DNA of 64,000 nt, taken from Nymphaea colorata (Eukaryota > Streptophyta > Magnoliopsida > Nymphaeales > Nymphaeaceae). This document shows positions 13,074 through 34,200 of this stretch, piece after piece. The stretch spans positions 22,078,535 through 22,142,534 of the forward strand of contig NC_045149.1 in NCBI RefSeq assembly GCF_008831285.2. Direction: 5' to 3'. Both the position numbers and the translations under genes were made by a program. The notes under the pieces are model-generated. The model was not told where the DNA came from. It saw only the letters and a list, made by a program, of their open reading frames with translations, and searched no databases. Positions within the stretch are counted from its first letter, which is position 1. Every line of letters starts with the position of its first letter.

Positions 13074-13817
13074 GGCACGGTGGGCAGCTTCACAAATTTA
13101 TTTATTTTTATGTTAATTATTTGATATATTTGATTGTTTGTATACGTAAGTGCTTTCTTTAAAGCATTAAAGTTATTCAATTAATACACACAATTAAATG
13201 GTGGGTGGTGGGTGCATACAAGGTATGTCACTTGTTCGATTATTGTGAGTGCTATTTCATTAAACTAGGTCGTGACATTTAATTGAGGTATGTTGTCGCT
13301 TCAAGTGAGAAGTAACCTTTTAAAAAAATGGAACATAAAAACTAAGCCCGAATAAAAAGAAATACAAGCTTGTAATTGACATTATAAGAAAATAGTGGAT
13401 CAAAAGGAAGAATTTTGTTCGTACGCGTGGCTCCGCTTCTTTCCCGCGCCCGTACAGCAACGAGGCCTTGCAACGTCGCGCCTTTTCCTCCTACCCTTCA
13501 TTTTCTTCCTCGGACCAGAATGCGGTTTAATGAGAGTTCTCTTTATGGGGTTCTTCTGATAAAGGGAGTGAGGGAGAGTTGATGAGTTTCTTTTCCTGGC
13601 CGAACGTGGTGGAGTCGCCGTGGATCACGAAGGTAACGTCACTTGCGTTTTTCTTCTTCGTCGTGAAGTTTCTTCCTCTTTCCGCATCTCTGCCCTTCTT
13701 CGTTTTTTTCCTTGAGAATCGCGGAGTTCTCGATCGGAAGACCATTTGAATCAGAAAAGTTTGATGAGTTCGAGGAGATATTTGTAATTGTGCAGTTCGT
13801 TCACGTAGATTTCATCC

Positions 13818-16800
13818 ATGGGAAGCCAGTTGATCTCCGTTTATCCTGAAGAGCTTAGTTTTCCGTGTAAGTATTTGATCTGCACGATGTTTTCTTTTTT
13901 GCTTTGAGAAATACTGAGTTTTAAGTTTCAAATTTTAGTTATCGTGGCTGATTTGCTGCCTGTATTTTGTTAATTGAAAAAGTTTTCCATGGATTGGTGA
14001 TTCTTTTATGTATACGTGAGTTTGATGCATAGCGAGCTTAGAGCAGATTTTCCCTTCGTTTGGATTGTTTTTGCCGTTCAATTATATATGAGATCGGTTT
14101 GTGATGATATGATCTTCCTGTTGGGCTAGCCAATTATGCGTTAGCCTTCCACGCGGATTCAGTAGTTATGCATTCGTGATATTTGGACTGGGTTTAGACT
14201 TTAACGTAAGATCTAGGGGCAGAAGCTTGAGGAAGAGAAGTATGATGCAGCCGGAAGGTTATGTAGGGTTCCAATCGCACTCTTAAGTCTGTGTGCACTA
14301 TTTGCTGCGTAGGACCAAATGTCAGGAACTTTAGGGTTTAGGGATATTACTCGCATTGATAAATCAACTTGAGCAGGGGTCTGGGGAAAAAATGATTTTC
14401 GAGGTTAACTAAAAGGCATAACTTGTAAGATTCATGAAAGCTGGTCCACAACAAGTAATTGTTCCTTAAATGGAGTCGCTTAAGATACACATTCGGGTGT
14501 TCATTTGCGAGGGTGGGTAAGCCTATTACTGTATTTGTTTGAAAGAAAATATAATCTCATGAACATTAATGAAAAATATGGCACTTTGATACTTTGAGTG
14601 TTATAGGAGGTTTCCTTTTATCAATTAACGTGAATTTGTTGTTCTGACTTGATCCTGACGAAAGGTTTCGGTAATAAAGATGCGTTGACTCTATGATCTG
14701 ATCATGTTGTTCATAAAGTCATCTTTAATACGAGTGACTTGTAGATCAGGTTGTGATAGAAAAATAGCAGTAGCAATAGAAACTATGATTCATTCACCTT
14801 TAGGAATCGGAGCAGATTGTTTTCTTTACCATGCGCCATACACTGGACACTTCTTTGCCCTTCTCACTTTCCTACCATGTAGATTTTATGGAAGTTTAAT
14901 TATTTTTTTACAGATTTTCTGACTAATTTTAGTAATCAAAGATAAATTTCCTGTAGCTATTTACTTTATGTTGTTTATTGGGATATGATCTAGATTGTTG
15001 CATCAAATTCAAATAATTCACAGTTCCATGGTTGGCTGAGCTTAACCATGTATGTATGTCAATTGTCAACAGTTGAGCTGGAGAAGCAAAGCTATTGCAA
15101 TCTTAAATTAGTGAACAACAGAGAGCATCATGTTGCTTTTAAGGTACTACAGTAGTTTTACAAGCATTATAAGTTAGGACATCTGTTAATTGCCTTAGTA
15201 TGAAAGATGAAAAGTCCTTTAAGAGTATCCATGCTGTAACATTTATGCATACACACCCATGTGTCCACAGAAATATGCATTTCTAATGTTTCAGAAATAT
15301 GGCAGGACATATTATGATAAGTTGAAAAGTCAAAAAAGACTGACATTATGTATACGCATGATGTACAGGCCTGATTGAGAGAAGAGTTATTGTGGACTGA
15401 TACTTAAGAGCATCAGCTTGAGCTTGATGAACTGAACAAAGCTCGAACTCAGCTTGGAGTTGGCCTTGCTAAGCCCGAGCGCTGCTTATTTTGCAAAGTT
15501 CATTTGATTTTTCTCCAAAGATGTACAAAATGACAGTTGAACATTGGTTTTTGAACTTGTAAGGCCTTTAATGGAAGCACGGAACGGCTTCCATTGTACC
15601 AGGCATCACTTTATGAAGCATATACATTAAACAAAAAAAAGATTATATATGTATTATCTTTATGAGCCTAGTCAAGCTTAAACGAGCGAGTGTGTCTATG
15701 CTACCTCGGTTTGTTTAATACTTCAGCTGGAAGTGTGATTGTATAAGCTCAAACTCAACTTACTTATTATAGCAGTCGTCGACCTCCAGGCAGACCTAAC
15801 CAAGTAAAGTCCGAGTCGGGTTTGAGTTGGTTGACTTGCTGCCGGCCCCTAACCACATCCAAAAATGTTATACTTGCATATACATGCATGCCACATGTAA
15901 AGTCTTATATAATATAGAAAAACATACAATGCTTCATAAAAATGTGCTTCTGTTATGGACTACCTGATGTGTTTCTGTTTGAAAAATAAAATTTTAATCT
16001 ATGACATTTTTCAAAATTTTCGTTTTGCCTCTATAAAAAATTTGGAAATTATATAGTGGTCCCCCTTAACAGGGACTCCTAGCTCTGCCCCTGCTTGTAG
16101 GAGTGCAGTCTAGTAGAAGAGGTGGGTTCCTAGGACCTACGCATGCTTATTGCCTAGGCACACTTTTGACTACTAAGTCGGCTAGTTAGTTCATTCGATG
16201 CAGGTTCCACCTGAACTATCTGAAGCAACACTACAAAATTTGTCCCCTCTAGTCAGCCTGACTCTGGCTACAGCAGGTAGCATGGGCATCAGTCATCCAT
16301 GCTGGCACAGAAGAGTTTTTAGAGAGAGAGAGAGAGTGAGTTTTCTTTAATGCATCAGCTAGTCCATAACAGAAACACGTTAAGCCTGACATGGGGATTT
16401 CAGGGCGAGCACATCTCCTATATACATTATTAACCACCTTGACTTGCTTTCTGGTGAAACTGATTTATGATAAGGTGTGCATGTCTGCCGGTGTTTGTAA
16501 AATCGAGGCATGTATATGAAAGCAATAGATTTTCCTATATTTTTATATGGAGGTTGCTAGCTGTGGAAAAACATGGTTGGTCGCATAAATTGCTATATAC
16601 AGCAAAATGAGATTTCACATCCTTGTCTCATTTCTCACTGTTCATCCTTAAGCACCCCATCAATTGTTTATGATACTTGACTTTTACCTAATTTTACTAC
16701 AATAGTGGAACTTATAAAATCTTTTCTCTCTCTTGGATAGATCAAGACAACTTCACCAAAAAAGTACTTTGTACGGCCTACTACTGGCATTATACTACCA

Positions 16801-18831
16801 TGGGACTCCATTGTAGTTTTAGGTAGTGATTTCGCTGCAATTACAATTAGGTTCCTTCTTTATACTCCTTTTAATATTTCATTAGTTTCTTAATCTTTTT
16901 TCTTGCTCTTGGTTCTGAAATTCAAGTTACCCTTCAAGCACAACGGGAGTGTCCACCAGATATGCAATGCAAGGATAAATTTCTTGTTCAGAGTACAGTT
17001 GTTCCTCCTAGTACAGATTCAGATGATATCCCCCCTGACACGGTATACTGCACCTTTTCTATGTTTTATTACATTTTTAATTGAGCTACTGGTACATGCA
17101 ATAATTACATCTTTCCACAGTTTAACAAGGATGCGGAAGGGAAGATAGAAGAGTGCAAACTTAAGGTTGTTTATACAGCTCCGTCTGCTTCTAATGGTCC
17201 TGGAAGCTTAGAGGATCACCTATTATTCCACTCATCCATGTTAAGGAGCTCGAAGCGTAGTACTGATAGCAACTCGGTGAGGGCTTATACTTTTTACAGC
17301 TTTGATCAGGGGATACTTGATTTTCAGTTTGATCTTCTGACTTTCTGGTTTCAATCTTCCTCTTGGCAGATGTGCAGTGCTGCAGGTCCCGAAGAGGTGT
17401 ACTTTATCTTTCTCTTATGTTCTTTTTCTTCTTCAACATTTTGCAAGTTGTTTTATGTTTAAGACTGCATTAGGTTGTTAATGACCTAATGGTACTTTGA
17501 TTACTGATATATACTCAAGTTCATCTAAGGTCCACGATTGATGGATGCTGTACCACACTTTCTGTTCAGTTCATTCCATGAACTTGAGATATTGAGATCT
17601 GGTTATTTGCTCCTTTACCCTATTATTCTGAGAATCTGAAGTTGAGTCACTCTTTGTGTTCAATCTTTACATGCATAATCATAGCAACTGATGACTTATT
17701 GGACCACCTTTATATGATCTTCCCAGAATTTCCTGCCATCTTGATTGGGACATTTGCTTGCAAATTTTTCTAAGAAGTACTGAATTTGAAACCAAATGTT
17801 ATGGAGCTTGCATGATGCGAATAATTTTATACTTTTGTTGCTAATATTTTCAAAAGTCCTGAAATAAACATTTTTATTCGAATCTATTACTTCAATATCT
17901 TTTATGCGTACAATACTGTATAAACTGTAGAACCAACTACGAAGGTGGTTGCCCATGGTGGATGAAGCAAATGCCCTTGGGGAATAGTGAAAGGTTCCAT
18001 GGACTCACCAGCTCCATGCTTTCTGTCTCGACCATGTCTCAACAAGAAATCCTTCTACAAGGTCCCTCTTGTGAAAAGTTTAATCTTTCCATGGAGCAAC
18101 ATAATTTTCCAAGGTCATGCCTTTCGTATGGAAGGCATGCTCCGGTGGAACAAGTAGGTTGCCAGTGCACGTGCATACAAATAAGAAGGTTGCGGTGGTT
18201 TATTGGTTTCTGGGCAGCCTCCTATAATTTTTTTTCTTCCAAGAATAATGTTTAGCTGTGCATTCCATTTTGCTTGCCATGTACTAAAAAGGGATAGGGG
18301 ATGTTGCATTTTTTGGTCACAAATAGTGTGGTCTATTATATTACCATTGGACATTTTCAGAGGTTCTTTCCATTGCAATGCAGCATTTTTTTTTTTCAGG
18401 AATGCCATGCATAACTTTCTCTCTCGTAATGGCAGGCTGTGGCACAATTGAAGGAGGAAATAATTGTGGCTCTTCAACAGCGTAAAAAGTTGCAACAAGA
18501 GCTGGTATGTTCCATCGCTGTTTTCTTTTTTTCCTTTTCTTTCCTTGTAATTAGATTGTGGAAAGAGAAAGTAAGACATCAAATTCCTCTTGCGTCTAAC
18601 TTATGTTGAGATGCAGGGCATTTGGATTTCTGTTTTTCTTATGACACTGCTGTGTTTTGGTTGTTGTGTTCAATCTAGGATAATTTAAAGCAAAGTAAAT
18701 TGCAGAAGCGTCGTGCTGGCCTCTCAATAAAGTTGATATTCATTGCTGGACTTGTGGGAATCCTAATTGGGTACATATTGAGCCTATCACGCTCTATGCA
18801 ATTGGGTTCCAAGCTGAATGCTGAACTGTGA
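13818..18831 (+). CDS. VAP/VAP27 family ER membrane-contact protein (MSP domain, tail anchor)
   Basis: Eight exons: 13818-13866, 15073-15143, 16741-16822, 16927-17042, 17121-17276, 17370-17396, 18436-18504, 18679-18831. They join in frame to 723 nt, 240 aa, normal for plant VAP27 proteins. Residues about 6-125 form a major sperm protein (MSP) domain: ISVYPEELSFPFELEKQ, NREHHVAFKIKTTSPKKYFV, PWDSIVVLVTLQAQRECPPD and QCKDKFLVQSTVVPP. A Ser-rich linker follows, then a short coiled coil (AVAQLKEEIIVALQQRKKLQ, residues 168-187) and a C-terminal hydrophobic segment at about 208-226 (KLIFIAGLVGILIGYIL) with a short lumenal tail. In the family the MSP face binds FFAT motifs of partner proteins at contact sites of the ER with plasma membrane, endosomes or actin, and the tail anchors it in the ER. 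The start ATG is the first one giving the conserved MxxxLISVYPEEL. Intron 2 carries motif-dense repeat. Confidence 0.95.
15405..15850. repeat. AGCTCGAACTC-type motif-dense segment in VAP intron 2
   Basis: Segments at 15405-15480 and 15660-15850 are rich in AGCTTGAGCTTG, AGCTCAAACTCAAC and CGAGTCGGGTTTGAG motifs, the same style of sequence as the ends of the 6690-7580 element. This is probably a decayed copy of a related repeat; ends and duplications are not resolved. The downstream TCCTAGCTCTGCCCCTGCTT near 16077 resembles another element terminus. Confidence 0.45.
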
Positions 18832-21633
18832 TGTTTCTCGTTATTGTAAATCTGCCTGATCCATGAAAGCAATCATCTAGTTCTCCTTTTTCTATATATG
18901 TATCTTCTCCAATTGCTTCTCTTTCTGTTCTCTTCCATTTTTGCTGGTTTTGTTGTTGAAAAGGCGTACATATGAAACTGTTAAATTGTAATTTGTGTTG
19001 TGCTCGATTGATCGAGCTGGTTTTCCAGTAATCTGAAAGCTGCAAAATTTGTAGTTTACACTCTGAGCAAAATATTATGAAAATTTTGTGGGATATCGTA
19101 TTTCAGACACAGAAGGTTCTTAGCAGAAACAAGCTTCCAGTAATTGGAAACATGCTCTGCAAGGAGTCTTTGGTCTTATATCGATTCAAAGGGGATCGAT
19201 CGACACATACTTGTACATTTCTAGTTTGATGGACCATGAATTCTAGTTTGATTTTTTTGCTGCATCAGAAAAAACATGTCAAATTGCATCCATATTAAAT
19301 TTTGAGGTAATTAAATTCTCTTTTAAGTGTTTGATAAGAAGAACATTGTGTCCTTAGAACACGTGACATAGATTTAATTTTGAGGTAATCAAGTTCTCCT
19401 TTAAACAGTGTTTGGAACGAACATTTGTGGTCTTAGAACACATGTTCCAAAAAGAAAATACTGAATTTATTTCAAATAATATGGTGTGATTATGAAATAT
19501 TGTTTTCAAATCTAGCAACTAGAAAGTTGGATATAATCACACCATATTTCCTGGATTAATAACTTGGTGTTTTTAACATGTTCTTTTTTATTGCAAATCC
19601 TCTTGACGAGAAAGGAGAGGAACGCGAAATCGTCTTTATTCCCGTGCCCACCCAACTTACGTCTGGATTAAGATGCCCAAGAAAACTACAAAATGCCTTG
19701 TTTGTGTCTTTGTGGCATATAAAAGGAAGACCGAACCCACCTTCCTAGCCAATCAATCCAAAATCTGGGTTGCAGTTGACCCAGTGGATCAAGTCTCACT
19801 TGAGCTCACAGATGAGTTGCATTTCACCGACTTTTTTTTCTCTCGATTCTGTATGACAAGCTAAGTTAGGCTAATTTACATGAGCTTTAATTGTGTTAGT
19901 ATTGGTTATGGGTGAACAAGATGAGTATTTCATTCTATCACTTAGAAGATAGTCGAAGCTCCCACTCAACCTTCCAACCTTGAGGTAAATTGTCTGTTTT
20001 CAGTGCCTTAAGGTATTGACTGCTCTCATTATACTTCAACTTGCATGTCGTTACCTCCGATTTACAACAAAAATAACTTATTGACACCCCAACCGTTGCG
20101 CTGCAAAATTCAAATCATACCTCGATTTAAGAAGTGACATGTGATTGGATTCACATTCATGTTTAAATTTAAATATCTGATCGCATTTATATATCGATCA
20201 GATTTAGTGTCAAATAAATGTCTAATATCTAATGTTCATACGTTTTGAAGTTGGTTCTTAACATATCGCATGGCGGTTGAGTTCAGATCAGGACTCATAT
20301 ATGGCATAGAATTTTCATCATTCATTTTTCAATCCAAATATGTGAACATCTAAAAATGTATCTATGGAGAATGAGGAGCATATCCAATTCAAATCCAACG
20401 CATTGACATCCAAAGTCATTTATATAAACTTAATTAAATACTGAATAATCATTTATGATAGTTCTCAGTATGATACACCCTCAATTTAGTAGCCTACCTA
20501 GAAACTTCAAAACTTAAGTTCTCAAAAAATATTTTCCTAAAGGCGTTTAGCATTTATATATTTTCCATAAATTCATATATATCTCTAAGTGTGCGCGGGT
20601 GGTTTATTTTCAAATCAGCACGGCGCTCTCAAAATAAGAAGCTTTTGGCACATTCCTTTTTTTTTTATATATACTCTCAACGTTATTCAATTTTCATTTT
20701 TGGATGAAAAATTTTGATTCCGGAATTATAGGATAACTTTTGAATCAAAATTCCACAATGGCGATGATGCATTAGGGGTAAAATTATGATTTAATAATTT
20801 TATATATATTTTTTTCACTTATCTTTAGGATACATGTCATAATGGCTTTAAATCACTAATTCTACAATTTTAATTCTTGGTATATGAAACACATCATTTT
20901 CAATTATGGAATCAAAATTCCAGACTCAAAGAGAAACTATAATTGAAAATTTCATTCTAATTGCAGTTTGAAATAAAGTTTTGTTTCTATAATTAAACTC
21001 TAGATTCATACGGATGCAAATTGATGGGATAATGTGTAAGAATTTATCGCCTTCAAGTCCAAGATCTAAAATAGATTCCGAACCCCAACAAGTTGGATCA
21101 ACCAAATCCGAATATGAAAGCATCGTCATGTTGTGGAGCCCGATAAAATTTGAATGCCCAAAATCATACTGGATCAGATAAAGTTTGTTCACACGTAAAG
21201 GCAGGCAATCCAATCGAAGTTTAATCCAGATCCGGATCACTTGCAACTTCGAGAGGTTCAGATTCCAGTCCGATTCCCCATGAGTTGCGGCGTATCACAT
21301 CCAAAATCTGATCCAAAGTGCATTCGGATTTTAATTCAATGGTTCGGATCAAATGTCCGACCAAAACCGATCCATTCACGCATTCCAACTCTGCCACAGG
21401 CGAGAGATGCCATGGGCGGGAAACGGGGGCAAATATGAAACTCTTTGGGGGCAAATTAGTAGTTCAACATCCGCCCTCCAAATTTTTTCTCTCGCTTGTA
21501 TTGGCGGGAAACTCGCAGGTGCGAGTCGCAAAGCCGCAACACGTGCGAAGTTGGCGCCTTCCCTCTCAAAATTGTGCTGTTTCCCTCTCTCTCGTTTTCG
21601 CTCTCTCTCTCTCTCAACCCTAGAGTAGCAGCA
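18832..21633. other. Intergenic region, VAP 3' flank to CDC7 promoter
   Basis: AT-rich sequence with no recognised gene. Two diverged copies of a segment beginning TTTTGAGGTAAT lie near 19301 and 19378, both leading to CTTAGAACAC, a short direct duplication. From about 21,400 the sequence turns GC-rich, and a CT run at 21,590-21,615 probably marks the start region of the CDC7 transcript. Confidence 0.5.
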
Positions 21634-21788
21634 ATGGCGGATTGAGAGGAAGCCATGAGCGTGGATCGTTTCAGGGCCCTGAAGTTATCGAGTCGGAAAT
21701 GAAGAGATCGTCCAGTGGTTCAGAATTTCCTTCCGTTCCACGAATTTCGCTTTCCTGCAGTCGTCTTCAGCCGCATTTCTCCTTCTAG
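21634..21788 (+). promoter_or_regulatory. Three upstream ORFs before the CDC7 start
   Basis: Three short reading frames precede the chosen CDC7 ATG at 21817: 21634-21645 (3 codons plus stop), 21655-21702 (15 codons plus stop) and 21699-21788 (29 codons plus stop). The last ATG overlaps the stop of the second in an ATGA arrangement. If transcription starts near the CT-rich tract at about 21,600, all three are in the 5' leader and would be expected to lower or condition translation of the kinase. This is inference; the transcription start is not visible. Confidence 0.5.
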
Positions 21789-21816
21789 TTCACGAAAGAA
21801 AGATCCATAATCTTCC

Positions 21817-30069
<8,253 letters not shown>

Positions 30070-31222
30070 TAATGAACGGACCCGGCTTGTACCAAGAGAG
30101 GGAGCCTTCACAAGTTCAGCTCATGTTGTACCTTTCATAAGGTGACGGAGTTCGGCTCGCGCATGCGTCAAGATGCCTATCATCCTTGTTTGTGTCTTAC
30201 TGACTTGTACAATACCTACCCCCTTCTCTGTTCATTTCTCACTAATATGCCGCATATACGGGGCTACCATGTAGCTCCCCTGTAATGTATTCTATCTTCT
30301 GGTGGGTGCAAAGGATGCACCATCGTTTGTATCCATTTATTTTTCAAATCCAGAATAAGGGTTGGCTATTTCCTTCTACACTTCATTCTTTGACATCAGA
30401 AACCTGAAAAATTTGATAGATCTTAGAGCCAAGAAAGCTTCAAGTTAATTATAAACGGAACGAGCTTTTTTGGGTCGTACATGCTGAAAAATAAGGTCGG
30501 TTTTTCCTTTCTCTGCAGTTCTTGGCCGAAACAACTTTGCAGGAAGTTAGGCCTCCAACCTTTTGGTTACTAAAAAAAATAGACAGCAAAAAGGGGCTAG
30601 CGACCTGCGTAGACACAATAACCCCATAAATGGATGTCCCACATAGATCTAATGCATCTATATGCTAGTTCCTCCCTAGTAGTGATACAAGTCATAGGGT
30701 TAGAATCCAAAATCCACCATTGCCTCCACAAGTGTAACATAGCTATTTGATTCATTTAATTGACATGTGCCCACTTCCTACCCAAGTCCCCAAACATCCT
30801 TAACAGCTTTGGATGCCGAGAAAAAGAAGCTTCAACTTGTTCAGGCATCCCATTCATAAAATTTTCTTATGGGACATTCATGGTACGGAAGAGCTTATCA
30901 TTGCCAACAAAAATTCTCCTTTGAAAAGTTCCTTTTTGAGTGTTTCTTTCGGCTGTCTATGAGCTTCAATAGAACTAAGGAAAAGATTATTACGAGACGT
31001 ATTGTTGAAAAACGGTATTTTGAGAATTTACAATTTTAGAAGCAGAAAACCTCGTGATTGATTGAGGAAATTCTGGACTTGATCTTGGGCCAGATACCTT
31101 TCGCTTTCCATTTTTTCCCCCATTTTCTTCATTCATTTGCTTCCATCTGATTGTAATGTTTACAGAGAAGGAAAGCAACGGCGAGAAGGTATAAACTAAA
31201 ACCAGACAGACATAACATATAA
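30070..31222. other. Convergent intergenic region, CDC7 and DUF3598-like 3' flanks
   Basis: This holds the 3' untranslated sequence of CDC7 on the left and of the minus-strand gene on the right. No exon, repeat or RNA gene is recognised. Confidence 0.6.
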
Positions 31223-34200
31223 TTACAAAGGGGCGGGGTCAGACCACCTTCTCTTTAACTCGGTCTTCCAACGGACTTCTTTTAGCTTCCCATCAACTCC
31301 ATAATCCCTTTCCATGACAAGATTAATGCCTTCATCAGAATACCAACCAACACCAATACAAAGAATCCCATCCTTCACATCCACATAGCCTGTAACACCT
31401 CCTGGTAACCAGAGAATGGTCACTTCTTCCATGTCCAGTAGCTCCTCCTCACCAAAATAGATGGGATTCTCTGGCAGACTCCTCTTCTTCAAGGTTTCCA
31501 TGCAAAGATACACGTACGGTGGCCGGCCTACTTCTGCAGCTGATTTTGCTTCACTAGTTGACTCCTCATATATGACAGTAGCACTCGTTTCAAAGACCTT
31601 CCATGATCCAGCAAGATCTGATGGTTGAATACGCTTGCACTGAGAGAATGGCTTCAAGTCGAATTCAACGTCACTGAAAATCAACAAGGAAAAGACTTGA
31701 GTTACAGTTTCAAGTTCTCGAGGGTATCAAAGCAAGATTGTTAATCTGATGAAATGAGAGTGATACGAGAAACATAATGCTGAGGAGGGTGAAGAAAACT
31801 TTTTGTTTTTTAGCTTTTCATTTTAAGAAACAGAATGTCTTGAGCTCCATATGCGCTAACATTATTTGATTGAATCAAATGTTAAAAGCATGCTTAAGAG
31901 CAATAAGTGAGTATTTTTTTTTTATTTAAAAATGATACCTCAGCATTGATCATTAGTTTATACTGGATGTCCTTTAAAAGGAAAAGTTAGAAGCACATAT
32001 CCTTTTGATAAGCTTGCTCAAGTAGCCCTAGTAAACCTTTCCTGAAATTTATGTAATATCCCTTGGTTTCTCCAGTTAAGGTCATATCAATCCATAAATC
32101 TGATAATAGTCAGGCGATGCTGGCAAGTGGCAAGTTAACTAGCAAATGAATGAAAAGGACGGCCATCTAGACAATCAAGTACCAGAAGTAAGCTACCAGA
32201 AACATTATTAAGGAAGAGACAACTGGACATTCACCTTTCATCTTGCACATTGGTTGGACAAACCCACTGTTCTTCATATAGAGCAACCCTGATTATTTGT
32301 ATATCTGAGCCACCATCCTTGAATTCTATGGTGTGCACAATGCGTAGCCTCTTGTGACATCCCTTCACCAGACACTAAACCAAGAAAGGAAAACCAGTTG
32401 ACTATTATGTTATCCACACCATAGTTCAATAATCATGCATAAGAACAAACTGTGAGGCAGAAATTATGACTCCACATCTAAACCTTTTATTCCTTTTTCT
32501 TCAGGAAGGACAATTATGCAATCGATGACTAAAGTTACAAAAATTAAAAGAAAAGAAGTACAAAGCAAAAACAAGATGCTGCTTTATTAAAAAGACTGCA
32601 AGAAAATCCAGTAGACATGTAGCCACATTTCCTAGCCATGATGTTTCTGAAATTCCCAATTTTGCTGAAGATGAAGTCAACATTCTGAAAGTGGAAAAGC
32701 AGTACAAAGAAGACACATGGCCAAAACTAAAACATTTCCCAAGGCTCACAAACCTGAACAGGCAGACACACAAAAAAGATGATCGTTTTTGTTTATTATA
32801 CTGAACTTCCACTGCTTACTATCTTTCCTTATCCAGTACTAGAAGGAGGATATGCAAGCCAGTAGTCTATGAAACTTAAAGAGAAAAAAAAAAATATTAG
32901 GACTCAAAGTGAATTCATGTGCATTGTATTAATAGTATGTTTCCATACTAAAATGTCAAGTAATTCACAATCTTTTATTGTGATTATCCAAAAGCTGATC
33001 TTCCGAACATGACATCATTTTGCATTGAAGGAAACAAAGTCATGGTTGCAATCACAGGCTGCCAATTATCTACAACTATCATGCATTACAATTCAAAAAA
33101 AGGTTAGGACTTTCCACATAAATTACTAATCAAGAAAGCATTGGCAGAGAGGTATTGATAATGAAGCAGAACCATCTAGTTCACAAAAAATCTTACTTGT
33201 TCAAATCTGAAAGTTGGAGAGAGAAAATATGTTGAATCATCAGCTGCTCCAACCGGTATCTCCACTGGTCCTCTAGAGTAGGATCCATCCTGAAAAAGAT
33301 AAAAGACATGCATGTGGACAGGTTTATTTTAAGAACCTCTAAATTCTACTCAGTCACAAAACATTGCCATATGGACAAATTTACAACCATAATCATCAAT
33401 ATGTTTATTACAAACATATAAATTCTAATCTATCATGCAAAGTTTGATATGACATACAATATCGACTTCTAATCCTTCAATAATCAACTAATTGGTGGTG
33501 CTAGGATTCTAGTGGTTTGACGGCCTAACTTTACAAAGAAGCATCATCCTAGGGCCTTGGCCAGGTGAGTTCCCAATATTTGATATCAGTGCAAACCTCC
33601 ATATTCTAAGTTTAATTCTTGAAAGACATGACCTAAGAAAAGGGTTGCGAGGACCAAAATGACAGCTCTGAAATTAAGGCCAGAGAGAAAACCATCTTAG
33701 AGTGACTGGAGACAAAGCACTTGCTAAGGAATGTTAGGATCCTGGTGATCCATCCTATGACACTCACTCGAATGTTTAAGAATTTTTTGTTGTTTTAGTT
33801 ATGTTTCCAACATGTTCTCAACTCTTTGACATCCAAGTTCAAATATTTGGTTTTGCAAACATGACCATTAAGCATAAATTTATAGTGAAAATGGAACTAT
33901 TGAAAAAAACATACGCAGAATTCTTTAAAGTGGTACATTGATTAAGTAGAATACACCAATCGCACAGCTGAAGAATTTCATAGTATCGATGCAATAACCC
34001 CAAGCACCACAAAAGAACCAACCCCTGAAAGCAGCCACTGATACAGAAGCAAAGGCAGCTCATTTGAAGTTAATGAGAAAGCAGGAGAAGACATTAGGTG
34101 ACAGCAGAAGGCTGCCGGAATCATTTCTCAGACTGACGACCAGTTCAAGATGCATTAGTTACAGGAGCAAGTGCTTGTCAACTTCACGTCTTTACGGTTT

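Larger units (their letters stand above)
9651..13817. other. Divergent intergenic region between WDR55 and the VAP gene
   Basis: This region must hold the promoters of both flanking genes (WDR55 leftward, VAP rightward). Its left part is occupied by a probable transposon (10149-11900) with a purine-rich minisatellite. Further right are an AT run, an 88-bp tandem duplication at 12898, and a GTGGCGGAGCGG terminus-like motif near 13062. From about 13,400 the sequence becomes GC- and pyrimidine-rich, which fits the VAP promoter and 5' leader. No gene is recognised. Confidence 0.6.

Noticed and set aside
18115-18582. 155-codon minus-strand frame inside VAP intron 6 and exon 7
   Set aside because: It is antisense to a well-defined exon and has no domain.
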